Positions 56,370 to 64,000 of a stretch of 64,000 nt of DNA are shown here, piece by piece. The first letter of the stretch is position 1, and every line of letters starts with the position of its first letter. This DNA is from Bremerella sp. P1 (lineage in GTDB: Bacteria > Planctomycetota > Planctomycetia > Pirellulales > Pirellulaceae): the NCBI RefSeq assembly GCF_028748185.1, contig NZ_CP118164.1, positions 6,473,814 to 6,537,813 of the forward strand. The letters are read 5' to 3'. The notes under the pieces were generated by a model. The model was given only the letters and a program-made list of their open reading frames with translations, was not told where the DNA came from and did not search any database. A program made the position numbers and the translations under genes.

Positions 56370-58889
56370 CTAGGAAGATTTTCGGTACATGAACGAATCG
56401 GAAGTTAGCAAGGAAATGATCACTGCCTTGAAGCTTCCGCCACTCTCGACATAGGCTCGATCGGCATCGATCAGCGTTTGCGAGTCGGACAGCATTTCGT
56501 TACGCCCCAAGTAAAACCGGAACGCGTGACGAATGATCGACTGTCGAACCCTTTCTGACTTGGCAAGCCGTTCAATCAAGTCAAATGCATCGTCCACATC
56601 GCCATCCAGTTCCGGATCTCCCGTGCCGACCAGTTTACCGTTCGATACAACCGGGGCAGTCTTGTAAACGTCGAAGGACGACTTTCCGTTGCCTGACTGA
56701 ATCAGGTTCTCGGGATCTTCGAGAGCTTCCTCTGTGCGAAAACGGCCAAAATCGTCGAAGGCCTCGAACGCAAGACCTAGAGGATTCATCTGTTTGTGAC
56801 ACTTCCAACATTCGCTTTCCTGCGTTACCATCTCGACACGCTGGCGAAACGTCTTGTGAGGATCTTCTGGGACCTGAGCATCAACCGTAATCGGCACATC
56901 GGGAACGCAGCCTGCCAGCAAATTCTCACGAACCCAGCGACCGCGTTTGATTGGGTCGGTATGGAAGTTGGATGAATGCGCAATAAGCCAGGCAGGGTGA
57001 GTGAGTATTCCTTTGCGATTTTCGATCTTGAACGGCTGCTCCGGAGGGTAATCCCAGAACTCCTTGGGCTCCAAATCACCGACATACTTGGAAGACTTCC
57101 AACTTCCGTAGCGGCCTATGACCGGGGTAGGGGGAAGGTTGTAGAACGGTGCGTGGTGAAAGTAGTATCCGTGCGCCCAAGGGACCGTCGTAAATGGATT
57201 GCGTCCCTGTCCAAAAGACTCTTCAAAATAGTGCATGAAGTTGACGAGTTCCCCAGGCTTGGAATTGTCTTTGATCCGCATCGACTGATGCGCCTTGAGA
57301 AATTCTAGATTGTCATCGAGAACGCGCTGGGGATCGTTCTTCCAATCGGTCTCCTTGAGGGTTTCGTAGACATCACGCCACTCTTCAATAATCTTCCGGC
57401 CAGTCTCGTCATCTTTGTCGTGATAAACAAAGAATTCGTCAAAGGTCAGAAGGTTCTCGAAGACGTTCTCATCCTGTTCGATATGACGGGTGACGATACG
57501 ATCGGCTTCCAGAATGAGCCAACCTGGCGTTCCCTGGCTGCCACGATCTGGATTCATGTATTTCCCTTCGCTACGCCCTCCGTCCTTGAACACCTTCAAT
57601 GCAGCTGGATAGCCGAAGAAGTCCCGAAAGAAACGGACTATCCGAGGATGAGAAGTTTCATTGGACTTGTAGTGCTTGCCATTCAGCGAAGAATCGATTT
57701 GCCCGCGAAAGTACTCCTCGTCATTAAGAAGCCGTGTTACTTCGCGACGATAGTCCTCTCGGGTTGTTAAGCGTCCCTGTTGGGCGGCCTCGACCAATTG
57801 AGTATCTGGGCTTCGATCACCCAAGGCGTACGCGATAGCCAAACTGGCCTCACGCGGCGAAAGCTTCATTCGACCATATTCGTCGAGTGGTCCTTCCCCA
57901 AATTCCAACCGGTACAAAAACTCCGATTCGAGCAGTACGGCTGCCAGCATCTCCTGGAGCCCCGCGGTGTTCCCACCCAACTGAATCGCTTCCCCGGTCA
58001 GCTCCAGATACTTGTCCACCTCGCTCTCGGTAGCCGGTCGCTGCAGGACAAGCTCGAATTGCTTCCGGATGGCATCAACGATCTCTTCGTCGCTTGGAAG
58101 TGAGTCGTTGAGAATAATGATCTCGAACTCTTCCGGCGTAGAGGGAGGCAACCATCGATCTTTCGCATTGGGAAACTCGTTGACCTCCAGTTCCTTGTTC
58201 AGCACGCGTGCCCGGTGAATCTGCTTTTCTGCGATCCACTTCGCATTGTCGAGCATGACCAGAAGATGACCACCGTCCAGTGTCGACAGATCGAAGTCGC
58301 GGACACCAGAACGCTCTGGCAAGACAAAGGGATTCGTCACGCCATAGAACGATCTTCCATGCTTCGAGTAGAAGTCGCGTTCACGCCCCGTTAACTGAAA
58401 CAGGTCAATTACGCGTTCATGGAAAATTTGAGGACTTACCCGCCAACGGCGTGCCGGCGTGTAGGGCATCTCGGTGATCTCGCCGGAGAAGAGCTGCTCA
58501 TGGTCAACGAGGTTTCCGTTCCCAAGGTACGGGAGACGCGCATCCAACTGAGATGCATTGTGACGGCGCAGTTCACGCCTCAGCCAATCGGTCAACTGAG
58601 TCTGTTCACGACCCGCAGGCTGCTCCGCTTCTTCCGGTGGCATCAGACCGAAGAATAGTTGGTCTTGAGCCCGGTTCAGCAAGTTGATCTGACCCTCGAG
58701 ATCAAGCTCTTCGAGGTTATCAAATCGGACGCCACCTTCCGCCGTGTCGGCCCCATGACAATCGTTGCAGTAGCTTTTCAATGTAGCCTGCACGTCTTTC
58801 GGCACCGATACCGACGAGGTTGGTTCACCGCAAAGGGCATACGTCCCAGTCAACAACACAAGAAGCGCTGAGAGATACAAGGTTTTCAT
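56370..58889 (-). CDS. DUF1592 di-haem protein, divergent (pair 4)
   Basis: An 839-residue exported protein. Signal peptide LLVLLTGTYALCG, then CxxCH at C41-H45 (CNDCHGAD) and FGLMPPEEAE near 79-88. The usual DUF1587 segment is changed (RRWRVSPQIFHERVIDLFQL near 147-166). A second CxxCH at C694 begins the DUF1588-type part, here CWKCHKQMNPLGLAFEAF, followed by DUF1585. The middle has REASLAIAYALGDRSPDTQL and a large insert rich in aromatic residues near 440-620. I choose the ATG at 58889, directly before the signal peptide. A GTG at 58976 overlapping the previous stop in GTGA is possible but would bury the signal peptide. It precedes DUF1552 pair 4 by 53 bp. Confidence 0.88.
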   Translation of the reverse strand: MKTLYLSALLVLLTGTYALCGEPTSSVSVPKDVQATLKSYCNDCHGADTAEGGVRFDNLEELDLEGQINLLNRAQDQLFFGLMPPEEAEQPAGREQTQLTDWLRRELRRHNASQLDARLPYLGNGNLVDHEQLFSGEITEMPYTPARRWRVSPQIFHERVIDLFQLTGRERDFYSKHGRSFYGVTNPFVLPERSGVRDFDLSTLDGGHLLVMLDNAKWIAEKQIHRARVLNKELEVNEFPNAKDRWLPPSTPEEFEIIILNDSLPSDEEIVDAIRKQFELVLQRPATESEVDKYLELTGEAIQLGGNTAGLQEMLAAVLLESEFLYRLEFGEGPLDEYGRMKLSPREASLAIAYALGDRSPDTQLVEAAQQGRLTTREDYRREVTRLLNDEEYFRGQIDSSLNGKHYKSNETSHPRIVRFFRDFFGYPAALKVFKDGGRSEGKYMNPDRGSQGTPGWLILEADRIVTRHIEQDENVFENLLTFDEFFVYHDKDDETGRKIIEEWRDVYETLKETDWKNDPQRVLDDNLEFLKAHQSMRIKDNSKPGELVNFMHYFEESFGQGRNPFTTVPWAHGYYFHHAPFYNLPPTPVIGRYGSWKSSKYVGDLEPKEFWDYPPEQPFKIENRKGILTHPAWLIAHSSNFHTDPIKRGRWVRENLLAGCVPDVPITVDAQVPEDPHKTFRQRVEMVTQESECWKCHKQMNPLGLAFEAFDDFGRFRTEEALEDPENLIQSGNGKSSFDVYKTAPVVSNGKLVGTGDPELDGDVDDAFDLIERLAKSERVRQSIIRHAFRFYLGRNEMLSDSQTLIDADRAYVESGGSFKAVIISLLTSDSFMYRKSS

Positions 58890-58972
58890 GGATAGCCTAA
58901 TCGTCTGTTCGGTAACGCCTAGTTGAGGTTGTTCCGAACCCCAACATGATTTCTTGAGTCGGGAAGGATCGA

Positions 58973-60859
58973 TCACTCTTGGGCTGACTGAAGGATGGTT
59001 TTCGCTTCTTCAATCCGCCGCAGCTTATCTTGCTCGCGAAGCGCTTGAATGATCTTGCCTCGATCTCCTCGCGAAATTGGCAGTTCCGTATCGTCGCTGA
59101 GGACGCTGCTGGGAACAGACTCAAGCGGCCAGTCGTCACTCCGCTGCGTGGCAAATGGCAGGTCTAAGTTGCCGATCGCTTGGAGATTGGCCAGCGGATT
59201 GCGGCCCCATGCATACCGAAATTCAGTAGGTTCCGGCACCATCGGGCTGGTTAAGATGAGCTGACGTTTGTCGTACTGGGTACGGCCACGGTCATCTTGG
59301 CCTTTCACCGCATACATCGCTTTGGCGGGATGAAACTTGCGGTCTTTTCCAGCGATCGCGAAGCCGTGAATCTCACCTTCTTCCGGGTCGCCTACTTGGG
59401 TATCAAAGGTTAGCCGAACTTCATTGCCAGAGGCCTCCGTGCCCTCCAGCAAGGGTGGCTTCCACTGAAGTTGCCGCTCAAAGCCATATTGGGTTGCCAG
59501 TGCCCAGCGGGCAATACGTTCGCCGGCAGGTAGTTTTAGCTGCGGATGGTACCATCGACGGCGGAGATCGTACGTGCTGACAAAGCCAATGTGCTTGTCG
59601 TCGGCACGGAAGAGATCCAGGAACGTTTCGTATTGTGCGGCGCGAATATAGACCCCAGCGTCGAACATCATTTCGCAATAGTTGTCACGCGTCTGAGGAT
59701 CGCCTGCGGTACAAAGTGACAGAATACCAAAGGGCATGTCAGGTTCGTTAAAAGCGCTACGCCATGCGTTGATCATCTCAGGGAAAACGTCGCGGTACAT
59801 TTCTGCACCCCTGGAACCATCAAACGCGTTGTTGAAACCTTGGTGAAAGATGGCTCCCTTCACCGAGAGCCCAGCCAACGGTGCAATCATGCCTGCATAG
59901 CAGTTGCCGGGATAGTTCGCGTCCGCAATAGGACCCGGGCGCAGGTCGCTCGGAGCTTCCAATCGATCTGCCGGGATTTGCTTCCCTTCTTCCCGCTGCT
60001 TTTCCAGCCACTTCTGATGTTGTTCGATACGCTTTTCCAGGTCCTCCTGGGCATTCCATTCAGCAACCTTGGTATCAAACTGTGCCAGCTTGGTTTTAGT
60101 CGCGTTGCTGTCGAGCGACCGCAGCAAGTTGATTGGAGTCCACGTCTCGACGGTCGTTCCCCCACGGCTGGCATCGATCACCCCGATGGGTACGTTGCTG
60201 GCCATGTGAATTCGACGGGCGAAGACATAGCCAATCGCCGATAGCTCTCGGGCGATCTCCGGCGTGCAAACGTCCCAGTCACCTTTGCGAAAATGGCGAC
60301 TCGACCAGTCGCTCCATTGATGAAGTCGGGCAAAGCTTTGTTTTTCCTCAGGGCCCTGATCATGAGGTATGGACAAGATACGGATCAATGGAAAATTGGC
60401 CGAGACCATCTCCAACGCTCCGTTCTCGACCTTGGACAACTCAAACTCCATGTTGCTTTGACCGCCAAGCACCCAGACGTCACCAATGAGAAGGTTGTTG
60501 AGCACAAGCGTCTCGTTTTTTCCGCTAACGGTCATCTTCTGCGGAGTACTGTTGGCAGGCATTGCCGAAAGCTCAACCTTCCAGGAGCGATCCTTGTCAG
60601 CAGTAGTCGTCGCCTCCTCGCCGGCAAAGCTAACCGTGACCTCCTCGCCTGGTTCCGCCCATCCCCAGATATGAAGCGGCTTATCCCGTTGGAGAACCAT
60701 GTTGGTCTGGAACAGATTGCTCACACATAGCCCATCTCCGATCGCTGGAACATCAATGACGTCCTCGCGAGGCATCTTCTGTGCGAGCAGTTGTGGAGCG
60801 GAGATCATCATGATCCCCATGATGCTGAGGACGATCCATTGGCGGATTTGATTGTTCAT
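58973..60859 (-). CDS. Exported SASA-domain sialate/carbohydrate O-acetylesterase-like protein
   Basis: A 628-residue protein with a signal peptide (IVLSIMGIMMISAPQLLA). The N-terminal beta domain (SNLFQTNMVLQRDKPLHIWG, then GEEVTVSFAGE) is followed by the SGNH-type SASA domain with GGQSNMEFE, nucleophile S135. Further landmarks are GVIDASRGGTTVETWTP, YAGMIAPLAGLSVKGAIFHQ and the final RFAWGRNPLANL-like strand. Active members remove O-acetyl groups from sialic acids or xylans; the precise substrate is unknown. The last residues form a charged helix. This gene is the first of the long minus-strand cluster and is the nearest member to the XylR-type regulator, though two small genes lie between. 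Confidence 0.9.
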   Translation of the reverse strand: MNNQIRQWIVLSIMGIMMISAPQLLAQKMPREDVIDVPAIGDGLCVSNLFQTNMVLQRDKPLHIWGWAEPGEEVTVSFAGEEATTTADKDRSWKVELSAMPANSTPQKMTVSGKNETLVLNNLLIGDVWVLGGQSNMEFELSKVENGALEMVSANFPLIRILSIPHDQGPEEKQSFARLHQWSDWSSRHFRKGDWDVCTPEIARELSAIGYVFARRIHMASNVPIGVIDASRGGTTVETWTPINLLRSLDSNATKTKLAQFDTKVAEWNAQEDLEKRIEQHQKWLEKQREEGKQIPADRLEAPSDLRPGPIADANYPGNCYAGMIAPLAGLSVKGAIFHQGFNNAFDGSRGAEMYRDVFPEMINAWRSAFNEPDMPFGILSLCTAGDPQTRDNYCEMMFDAGVYIRAAQYETFLDLFRADDKHIGFVSTYDLRRRWYHPQLKLPAGERIARWALATQYGFERQLQWKPPLLEGTEASGNEVRLTFDTQVGDPEEGEIHGFAIAGKDRKFHPAKAMYAVKGQDDRGRTQYDKRQLILTSPMVPEPTEFRYAWGRNPLANLQAIGNLDLPFATQRSDDWPLESVPSSVLSDDTELPISRGDRGKIIQALREQDKLRRIEEAKTILQSAQE

Positions 60860-60999
60860 CAGGGCAGTCTATCGGTGAGATGTTGTACGGGCAGGGTCTC
60901 TGTCGATCGACAGAGCGTTGCGGAAGTATTCGGGAAGGGAAAATAAAATAACCAAAGCATCGACGTCATTTGACGTCGAATACCTGGCAAACACGTGGG

Positions 61000-61425
61000 T
61001 CATGGAGGGGGAATTTGACCGTCATAGACAATGTCGTAATTGAATTCCAAACCGTCCTCAGTTATATCCAATTGAAAGTCGGGGTTATTCGCGGCTTGGC
61101 TGTTGAACTGCTTCGGCAAGTAGTTCCGCGGAGAGTCGCCGCGGTAAATCCCAAGTTCTACGACGCAGGGACCGAGCGCCACGCCTGACTGATTGGATAC
61201 AAATCGCGCCGCATACCTGCCATTGCTATCCGTAATGGCAAGCGACGGACGGACAGGTGCGTCGGGAACAAAAGTCAGTGATACGCCTTCGGCTGGCTGC
61301 CCATTCAAAGTGATGGTGCCGTAAACTTCCCCCGTTGGGATCTCCGGACTTTCGGAACAACCCACCAGCAGTGCGACAGCGACCAAGGGGAGAATTCGTT
61401 GGAATTCAATCAACTTATAAACCAT
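61000..61425 (-). CDS. Small lipoprotein with carboxypeptidase-regulatory-like fold
   Basis: A 141-residue lipoprotein with a good lipobox, LLVG-C23. The mature part is a beta-sandwich: GEVYGTITLNGQPAEGVSLTF, then AITDSNGRYAARF and VALGPCVVELGI. It is the same type as the lipoprotein at 40404-40808, which accompanies an intact DUF1559 gene. Here the upstream partner is a truncated DUF1559 remnant, so this gene may have lost its context. The hairpin at 61509-61544 lies 84 bp upstream. Likely attached to the outer or inner membrane. Confidence 0.87.
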   Translation of the reverse strand: MVYKLIEFQRILPLVAVALLVGCSESPEIPTGEVYGTITLNGQPAEGVSLTFVPDAPVRPSLAITDSNGRYAARFVSNQSGVALGPCVVELGIYRGDSPRNYLPKQFNSQAANNPDFQLDITEDGLEFNYDIVYDGQIPPP

Positions 61426-61508
61426 TTCACTTCTCGTGTATTACTGAGTTCAAATATGGATCAGGCATTCCGCTTGGCCATGTTCACCATTGATGAAACG
61501 CACATAAG

Positions 61509-61544
61509 AAGATTGGCGAGGCCTGCCCCGTCCCCGCCAATCTT
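61509..61544 (-). terminator. Hairpin between the DUF1559 remnant and the lipoprotein gene
   Basis: AAGATTGGCG (61509-61518) and CGCCAATCTT (61535-61544) form a perfect 10-bp stem with a 16-base GC-rich loop. It starts 49 bp after the stop of the DUF1559 remnant, just as a strong hairpin follows the intact DUF1559 gene at 39277. No T-tract is seen; it may stabilise or end the upstream transcript. Confidence 0.55.
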
Positions 61545-61592
61545 GCGGCCAATTTCAAACGGTATTTCCGAGCAAGGATTACTCTACTCGAC

Positions 61593-61892
61593 TCAGAATT
61601 CTCCCACCGTTTGGCCGTCTGACCGATCACCTAACTTTTGATAGGTGCCCAGGCTACTGGTGCGACAGTTGTTGCTTTTGGCGATGAAGTGAACCGAACT
61701 ATCTACAAAAGCGAAATGAGCGCCACCGGGATGAAAATTGCTGCAAGTAAATCCATTCAACCGATTCTTCATTGAATCCTCCAACGCCAGTTGACCTAGT
61801 GGGAAAGACGCAAGATTAAGAACAAGGCGCATGAGTTTTTCGGGGGCGTTTGTGGATGCATGAAAGATTTTGCAAGCCAAAAATACGTTCAT
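61593..61892 (-). pseudogene. Truncated DUF1559 gene, C-terminal remnant only
   Basis: A 99-codon open frame whose last 60 or so residues match the C-terminus of DUF1559 proteins: SMKNRLNGFTCSNFHPGGAH, FAFVDSSVHFI and the ending GDRSDGQTVGEF, which parallels GEVLGEY in the intact protein at 39277. The prepilin N-terminus and about two thirds of the body are missing, and the region before it is the short promoter region of the regulator gene. The first 40 residues have no clear similarity. The rest was probably lost by deletion. The usual lipoprotein partner and the hairpin remain downstream. Confidence 0.75.
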
Positions 61893-61895
61893 GGA

Positions 61896-61951
61896 CTAAT
61901 ATTAATTATTAGGAACATCGCTTTCAGGAAAAAGATCATCGTTTTCAGGAA
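61896..61951. promoter_or_regulatory. Tandem repeat and inverted repeat before the XylR-type regulator
   Basis: CATCGCTTTCAGGAA (61916-61930) and CATCGTTTTCAGGAA (61937-61951) are direct repeats with one mismatch and a 21-bp period, two helical turns. An AT-rich inverted repeat CTAATA/TATTAG (61896-61912) lies just before. The second copy supplies AGGA 6 nt before the ATG at 61957. This looks like a site for a DNA-binding dimer that recognises direct repeats, possibly the regulator itself. Confidence 0.55.
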
Positions 61952-61956
61952 TGCTT

Positions 61957-63120
61957 ATGGACGGCAAGACACGTCGCGTTGCTCTGGTTCTGGAGCTCGA
62001 CTGGGCCTACAAACGACACGCCAGCGTCTACGCAGGGACGCAGCGGTACTTCGATGAACAAGGCTGGGAATCGGTCATCGACGAATACGCACTCGATTCG
62101 CTACCGACGCGTCGCGGAAAGACGATCCCCTACGATGGCGTCATCGCGCGGGCGTCTAAATCGTTAGCCGAGCGATGCTCTCAACTGAAAGTTCCTTTGG
62201 TGAACGTGTGGAGCAGTTCGCCCTTGCGCGACGAGCTTCCCAGCGTATACCCCGACTACCAGGCCTCAGGGAGATTACGAGCCGAGCACTTGCTTGCCCG
62301 TGGGCTCCGCAACTTTGCGGTTCTTGGCTCCCGTCGAGACTCTGCCGACTACCTCGAGTTGCAGGCTTTCGTCGAAACCATCCGCAGCAAGGGCTACGCG
62401 TGCGAAGTCGCTTGGATGTCGCGATTGTTCTCAGACACGCTGGACCAGTGGCGGAGTTTCAACCAAACAATCACAACGTGGATGGATAAGTGGGAGTTGC
62501 CCATCGGCACGTTTGTCGGCGCAGATAGCGTTGGCCGAATCGTCGTGCAGAAGTGTAAAGAACGAGGCTGGCGCGTTCCTGAAGACGTAGTGATGATTGC
62601 CGGACGAAACGAGGAGACGCTTTGCGAAAGCCCTCGTCCTTCCATCACGAGTATGGAGATGGGTTACGAACGCGTCGGATATGAAGCAGCCAAGCTCTTG
62701 CATCGCTTGATGGACGGGGAGCAGCTGATTGAGAACACCGTATACATTCCGCCACAAGGATTAGTTGTCCGCGAATCGACCGACTTCCTAATCACAGAAG
62801 ATGAGTTGATTGCCGCGGCTTTATCATTCATCGCGACCAATAGTCATCGTCGAATTGGACAAGATGACGTTTCCCGAGCGCTGAGCGTAGAGACGCGAAC
62901 GTTACAGAATCGCTTTCGAAAGGTCTTGGACCAATCCATCGCGGGAACCATTCGCCGAGTCCGATTAGAGCGTGCCAAGCGAGAATTGGTTCAAAGCAAT
63001 CGATCGTTGAAGAATATTGCACGTGATGCCGGTTTCGGATCAGCCATGCGAATGTACGACCTTTTCAAACGTGAACTTGGCATGACCCCAACCGAGTTTC
63101 GAAAGCAACGACGCCTCTGA
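61957..63120 (+). CDS. XylR-type AraC-family transcriptional regulator
   Basis: A 387-residue protein with a LacI/periplasmic-binding-type sensor domain at about 5-275 (RRVALVLELDWAYKRHASVY, IPYDGVIARA, VPLVNVWSSS, EHLLARGLRNFAVLG, SITSMEMGYERVGYEAAKLL) and an AraC helix-turn-helix domain at about 285-385 (SRALSVETRTLQNRFRK, SLKNIARDAGFGSAMRMYDL). This is the architecture of E. coli XylR, which binds xylose. The start at 61957 is supported by AGGA 6 nt upstream; the ATG at 61951 has no spacing. It probably senses a sugar and controls the neighbouring esterase/sulfatase cluster. The gene is divergent from the lipoprotein and cluster; the ligand is not determined here. Confidence 0.92.
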   Translation: MDGKTRRVALVLELDWAYKRHASVYAGTQRYFDEQGWESVIDEYALDSLPTRRGKTIPYDGVIARASKSLAERCSQLKVPLVNVWSSSPLRDELPSVYPDYQASGRLRAEHLLARGLRNFAVLGSRRDSADYLELQAFVETIRSKGYACEVAWMSRLFSDTLDQWRSFNQTITTWMDKWELPIGTFVGADSVGRIVVQKCKERGWRVPEDVVMIAGRNEETLCESPRPSITSMEMGYERVGYEAAKLLHRLMDGEQLIENTVYIPPQGLVVRESTDFLITEDELIAAALSFIATNSHRRIGQDDVSRALSVETRTLQNRFRKVLDQSIAGTIRRVRLERAKRELVQSNRSLKNIARDAGFGSAMRMYDLFKRELGMTPTEFRKQRRL

Positions 63121-63158
63121 TCATGCACTTCGCTACTTGGAATATCACAACACGCAAA

Positions 63159-63197
63159 ACATCTGCCTAGGCGATTCGAGGATGGCATCGCAGATGT
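63159..63197 (+). terminator. Inverted repeat downstream of the regulator gene
   Basis: ACATCTGC (63159-63166) and GCAGATGT (63190-63197) form a perfect 8-bp stem with a 23-base spacer, 39 bp after the XylR-type stop. It lies in the 238-bp spacer between convergent genes, where a terminator is expected, but there is no T-tract and the loop is long. Confidence 0.35.
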
Positions 63198-63358
63198 CTG
63201 GTCGGTATTCAAGAGGACTGTCTAACATCACCCAGATCCCTCGTGGCCGAAACGGCGCTCGTAATCCACGTCCGTTGGAATTACACGAACGATTGCTGTT
63301 TTTTGCTCGGGCTATGTCCTCTATTTCTGGATGCGAGGGAAGCCCGCAACCTATATGC

Positions 63359-63997
63359 TTAAACCGGCTGTTCTAACCAGAATGTCCCGGCGAACAGTTC
63401 CCTACCATCCGCTGCGGTAACGACGTCAATTCCCCACCATACCTGTTGGTTCTGTTTACCACGAAGATGTTCGGGAATTGTAAAGTCGTGTTTGACGTTC
63501 ATGTGCTCGCGGGCTGCGACAAACCCGATCCGTTCTGTGTGACAATCGGCCCAACCGCGTTCCCAGTCACTGGAAAACAATTCTCCAAAATAGACCGTCA
63601 AAGGTGCGTTACCTGAACGGGAACTATGCGGACCTTCTCGCCGTCGCTGACACAATTCAATGAAGATCGTCACGTTCCGCAAAGACTCGCGAGATCGGCT
63701 TTTCTGTTGAATCTCCACAAGCAAGCGATTGCCTTCTTGGGAATCACTGCCGCTCACTCGCACTTCCGGTACCGATACTTCGTATCTCGGTCGACTCAGA
63801 AACGCAACGCAGCCGGGTGCAAGCATAAGAACGCCGATGGCGGGAAAGATCACAACAAACACGTACAACACGGTTGGAGGGTCGCCATTGGAGAACGCAA
63901 CTGGAAAGATAACCGCGCACATTGCCGTCCAGAGGCAACCGAATGCAGTGAGGCCACAACTGTCCGAATCCGGCATCTTCAGTAGCCGCAATCGCAT
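63359..63997 (-). CDS. Hypothetical membrane protein, may be cut at its N-terminus by the window edge
   Basis: A 212-residue frame from an ATG at 63997; the frame stays open to the last base of the window, so the true start may lie outside. Two hydrophobic helices are present at about 14-36 and 43-67 (LYVFVVIFPAIGVLMLAPGCVAF), followed by a soluble domain of about 140 residues, rich in beta strands (YEVSVPEVRVSG, LRNVTIFIELCQRR, LTVYFGELFSSDW, QVWWGIDVVTA, ELFAGTFWLEQPV). The soluble part resembles an immunoglobulin-like fold seen after paired helices in other hypothetical proteins, but I recognise no family. It is convergent with the regulator gene. Confidence 0.65.
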   Translation of the reverse strand: MRLRLLKMPDSDSCGLTAFGCLWTAMCAVIFPVAFSNGDPPTVLYVFVVIFPAIGVLMLAPGCVAFLSRPRYEVSVPEVRVSGSDSQEGNRLLVEIQQKSRSRESLRNVTIFIELCQRRREGPHSSRSGNAPLTVYFGELFSSDWERGWADCHTERIGFVAAREHMNVKHDFTIPEHLRGKQNQQVWWGIDVVTAADGRELFAGTFWLEQPV

Positions 63998-64000
63998 AGC

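Noticed and set aside
58889-58976. GTG start of the DUF1592 gene overlapping the SASA stop (GTGA)
   Set aside because: It would place 29 residues before the signal peptide; the ATG at 58889 gives a normal leader.

Overview
The window looks like the chromosome of a marine planctomycete of the Pirellulaceae (Blastopirellula/Bremerella-like is my guess). The evidence is the family content: repeated pairs of DUF1592-type di-haem proteins with DUF1552 Tat proteins, a DUF1549-type cytochrome protein, DUF1559 prepilin-like proteins, secreted sulfatase and esterases, and carboxypeptidase-regulatory-like lipoproteins. No rRNA, tRNA, CRISPR array or intact insertion sequence was seen. Most genes lie on the minus strand.

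Layout. 1-4.2 kb: a cut-off di-haem DUF1549 protein, a four-helix membrane protein and glutamate decarboxylase. 4.5-8.9 kb (plus strand): a large beta-propeller/HEAT/cytochrome c protein and a ceramidase-like secreted protein, separated from gadB by a divergent spacer with a 19-bp palindrome. 8.9-12.3 kb (minus): DUF1592/DUF1552 pair 1. 12.4-20.5 kb (minus): a tightly overlapped five-gene operon with a RavA-like MoxR AAA+ ATPase, a vWA protein with a degenerate metal site and a C-terminal propeller, a bpX6-like/TPR/propeller protein, and two small partners. It matches the MoxR-vWA-beta-propeller ternary systems proposed as NTP-dependent conflict systems, and is the most interesting locus here. 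20.7-25.2 kb (minus): two secreted amidohydrolases, one a double-domain protein with a histidine-rich tail. 25.7-30.6 kb (plus): DUF1592/DUF1552 pair 2 followed directly by a SUMF1-like protein.

30.7-33.2 kb (minus): a small stress-type module (PNPOx-like, DUF1348, carboxymuconolactone decarboxylase-like) with a TetR regulator; the same 14-bp palindrome lies in front of both the regulator and the CMD gene. 33.4-38.9 kb (minus): ECF sigma factor, membrane anti-sigma-like protein and DUF1592/DUF1552 pair 3 in one apparent operon. 39.3-45.9 kb (minus): DUF1559 protein, lipoprotein, TPR protein coupled to a seven-repeat FG-GAP protein, and an NHL-repeat protein.

46.2-60.9 kb (minus): a long run of exported proteins: serine hydrolase, acetylxylan-esterase-like hydrolase, sulfatase, propeller protein, five-haem cytochrome, DUF1552/DUF1592 pair 4 and a SASA-domain esterase. 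It ends next to a XylR/AraC-type regulator (61.96 kb, plus), a lipoprotein and a truncated DUF1559 remnant. I infer a polysaccharide-degradation locus under the XylR-type regulator; this is inference from gene content. The last 0.6 kb holds an unknown membrane protein running up to the window edge.
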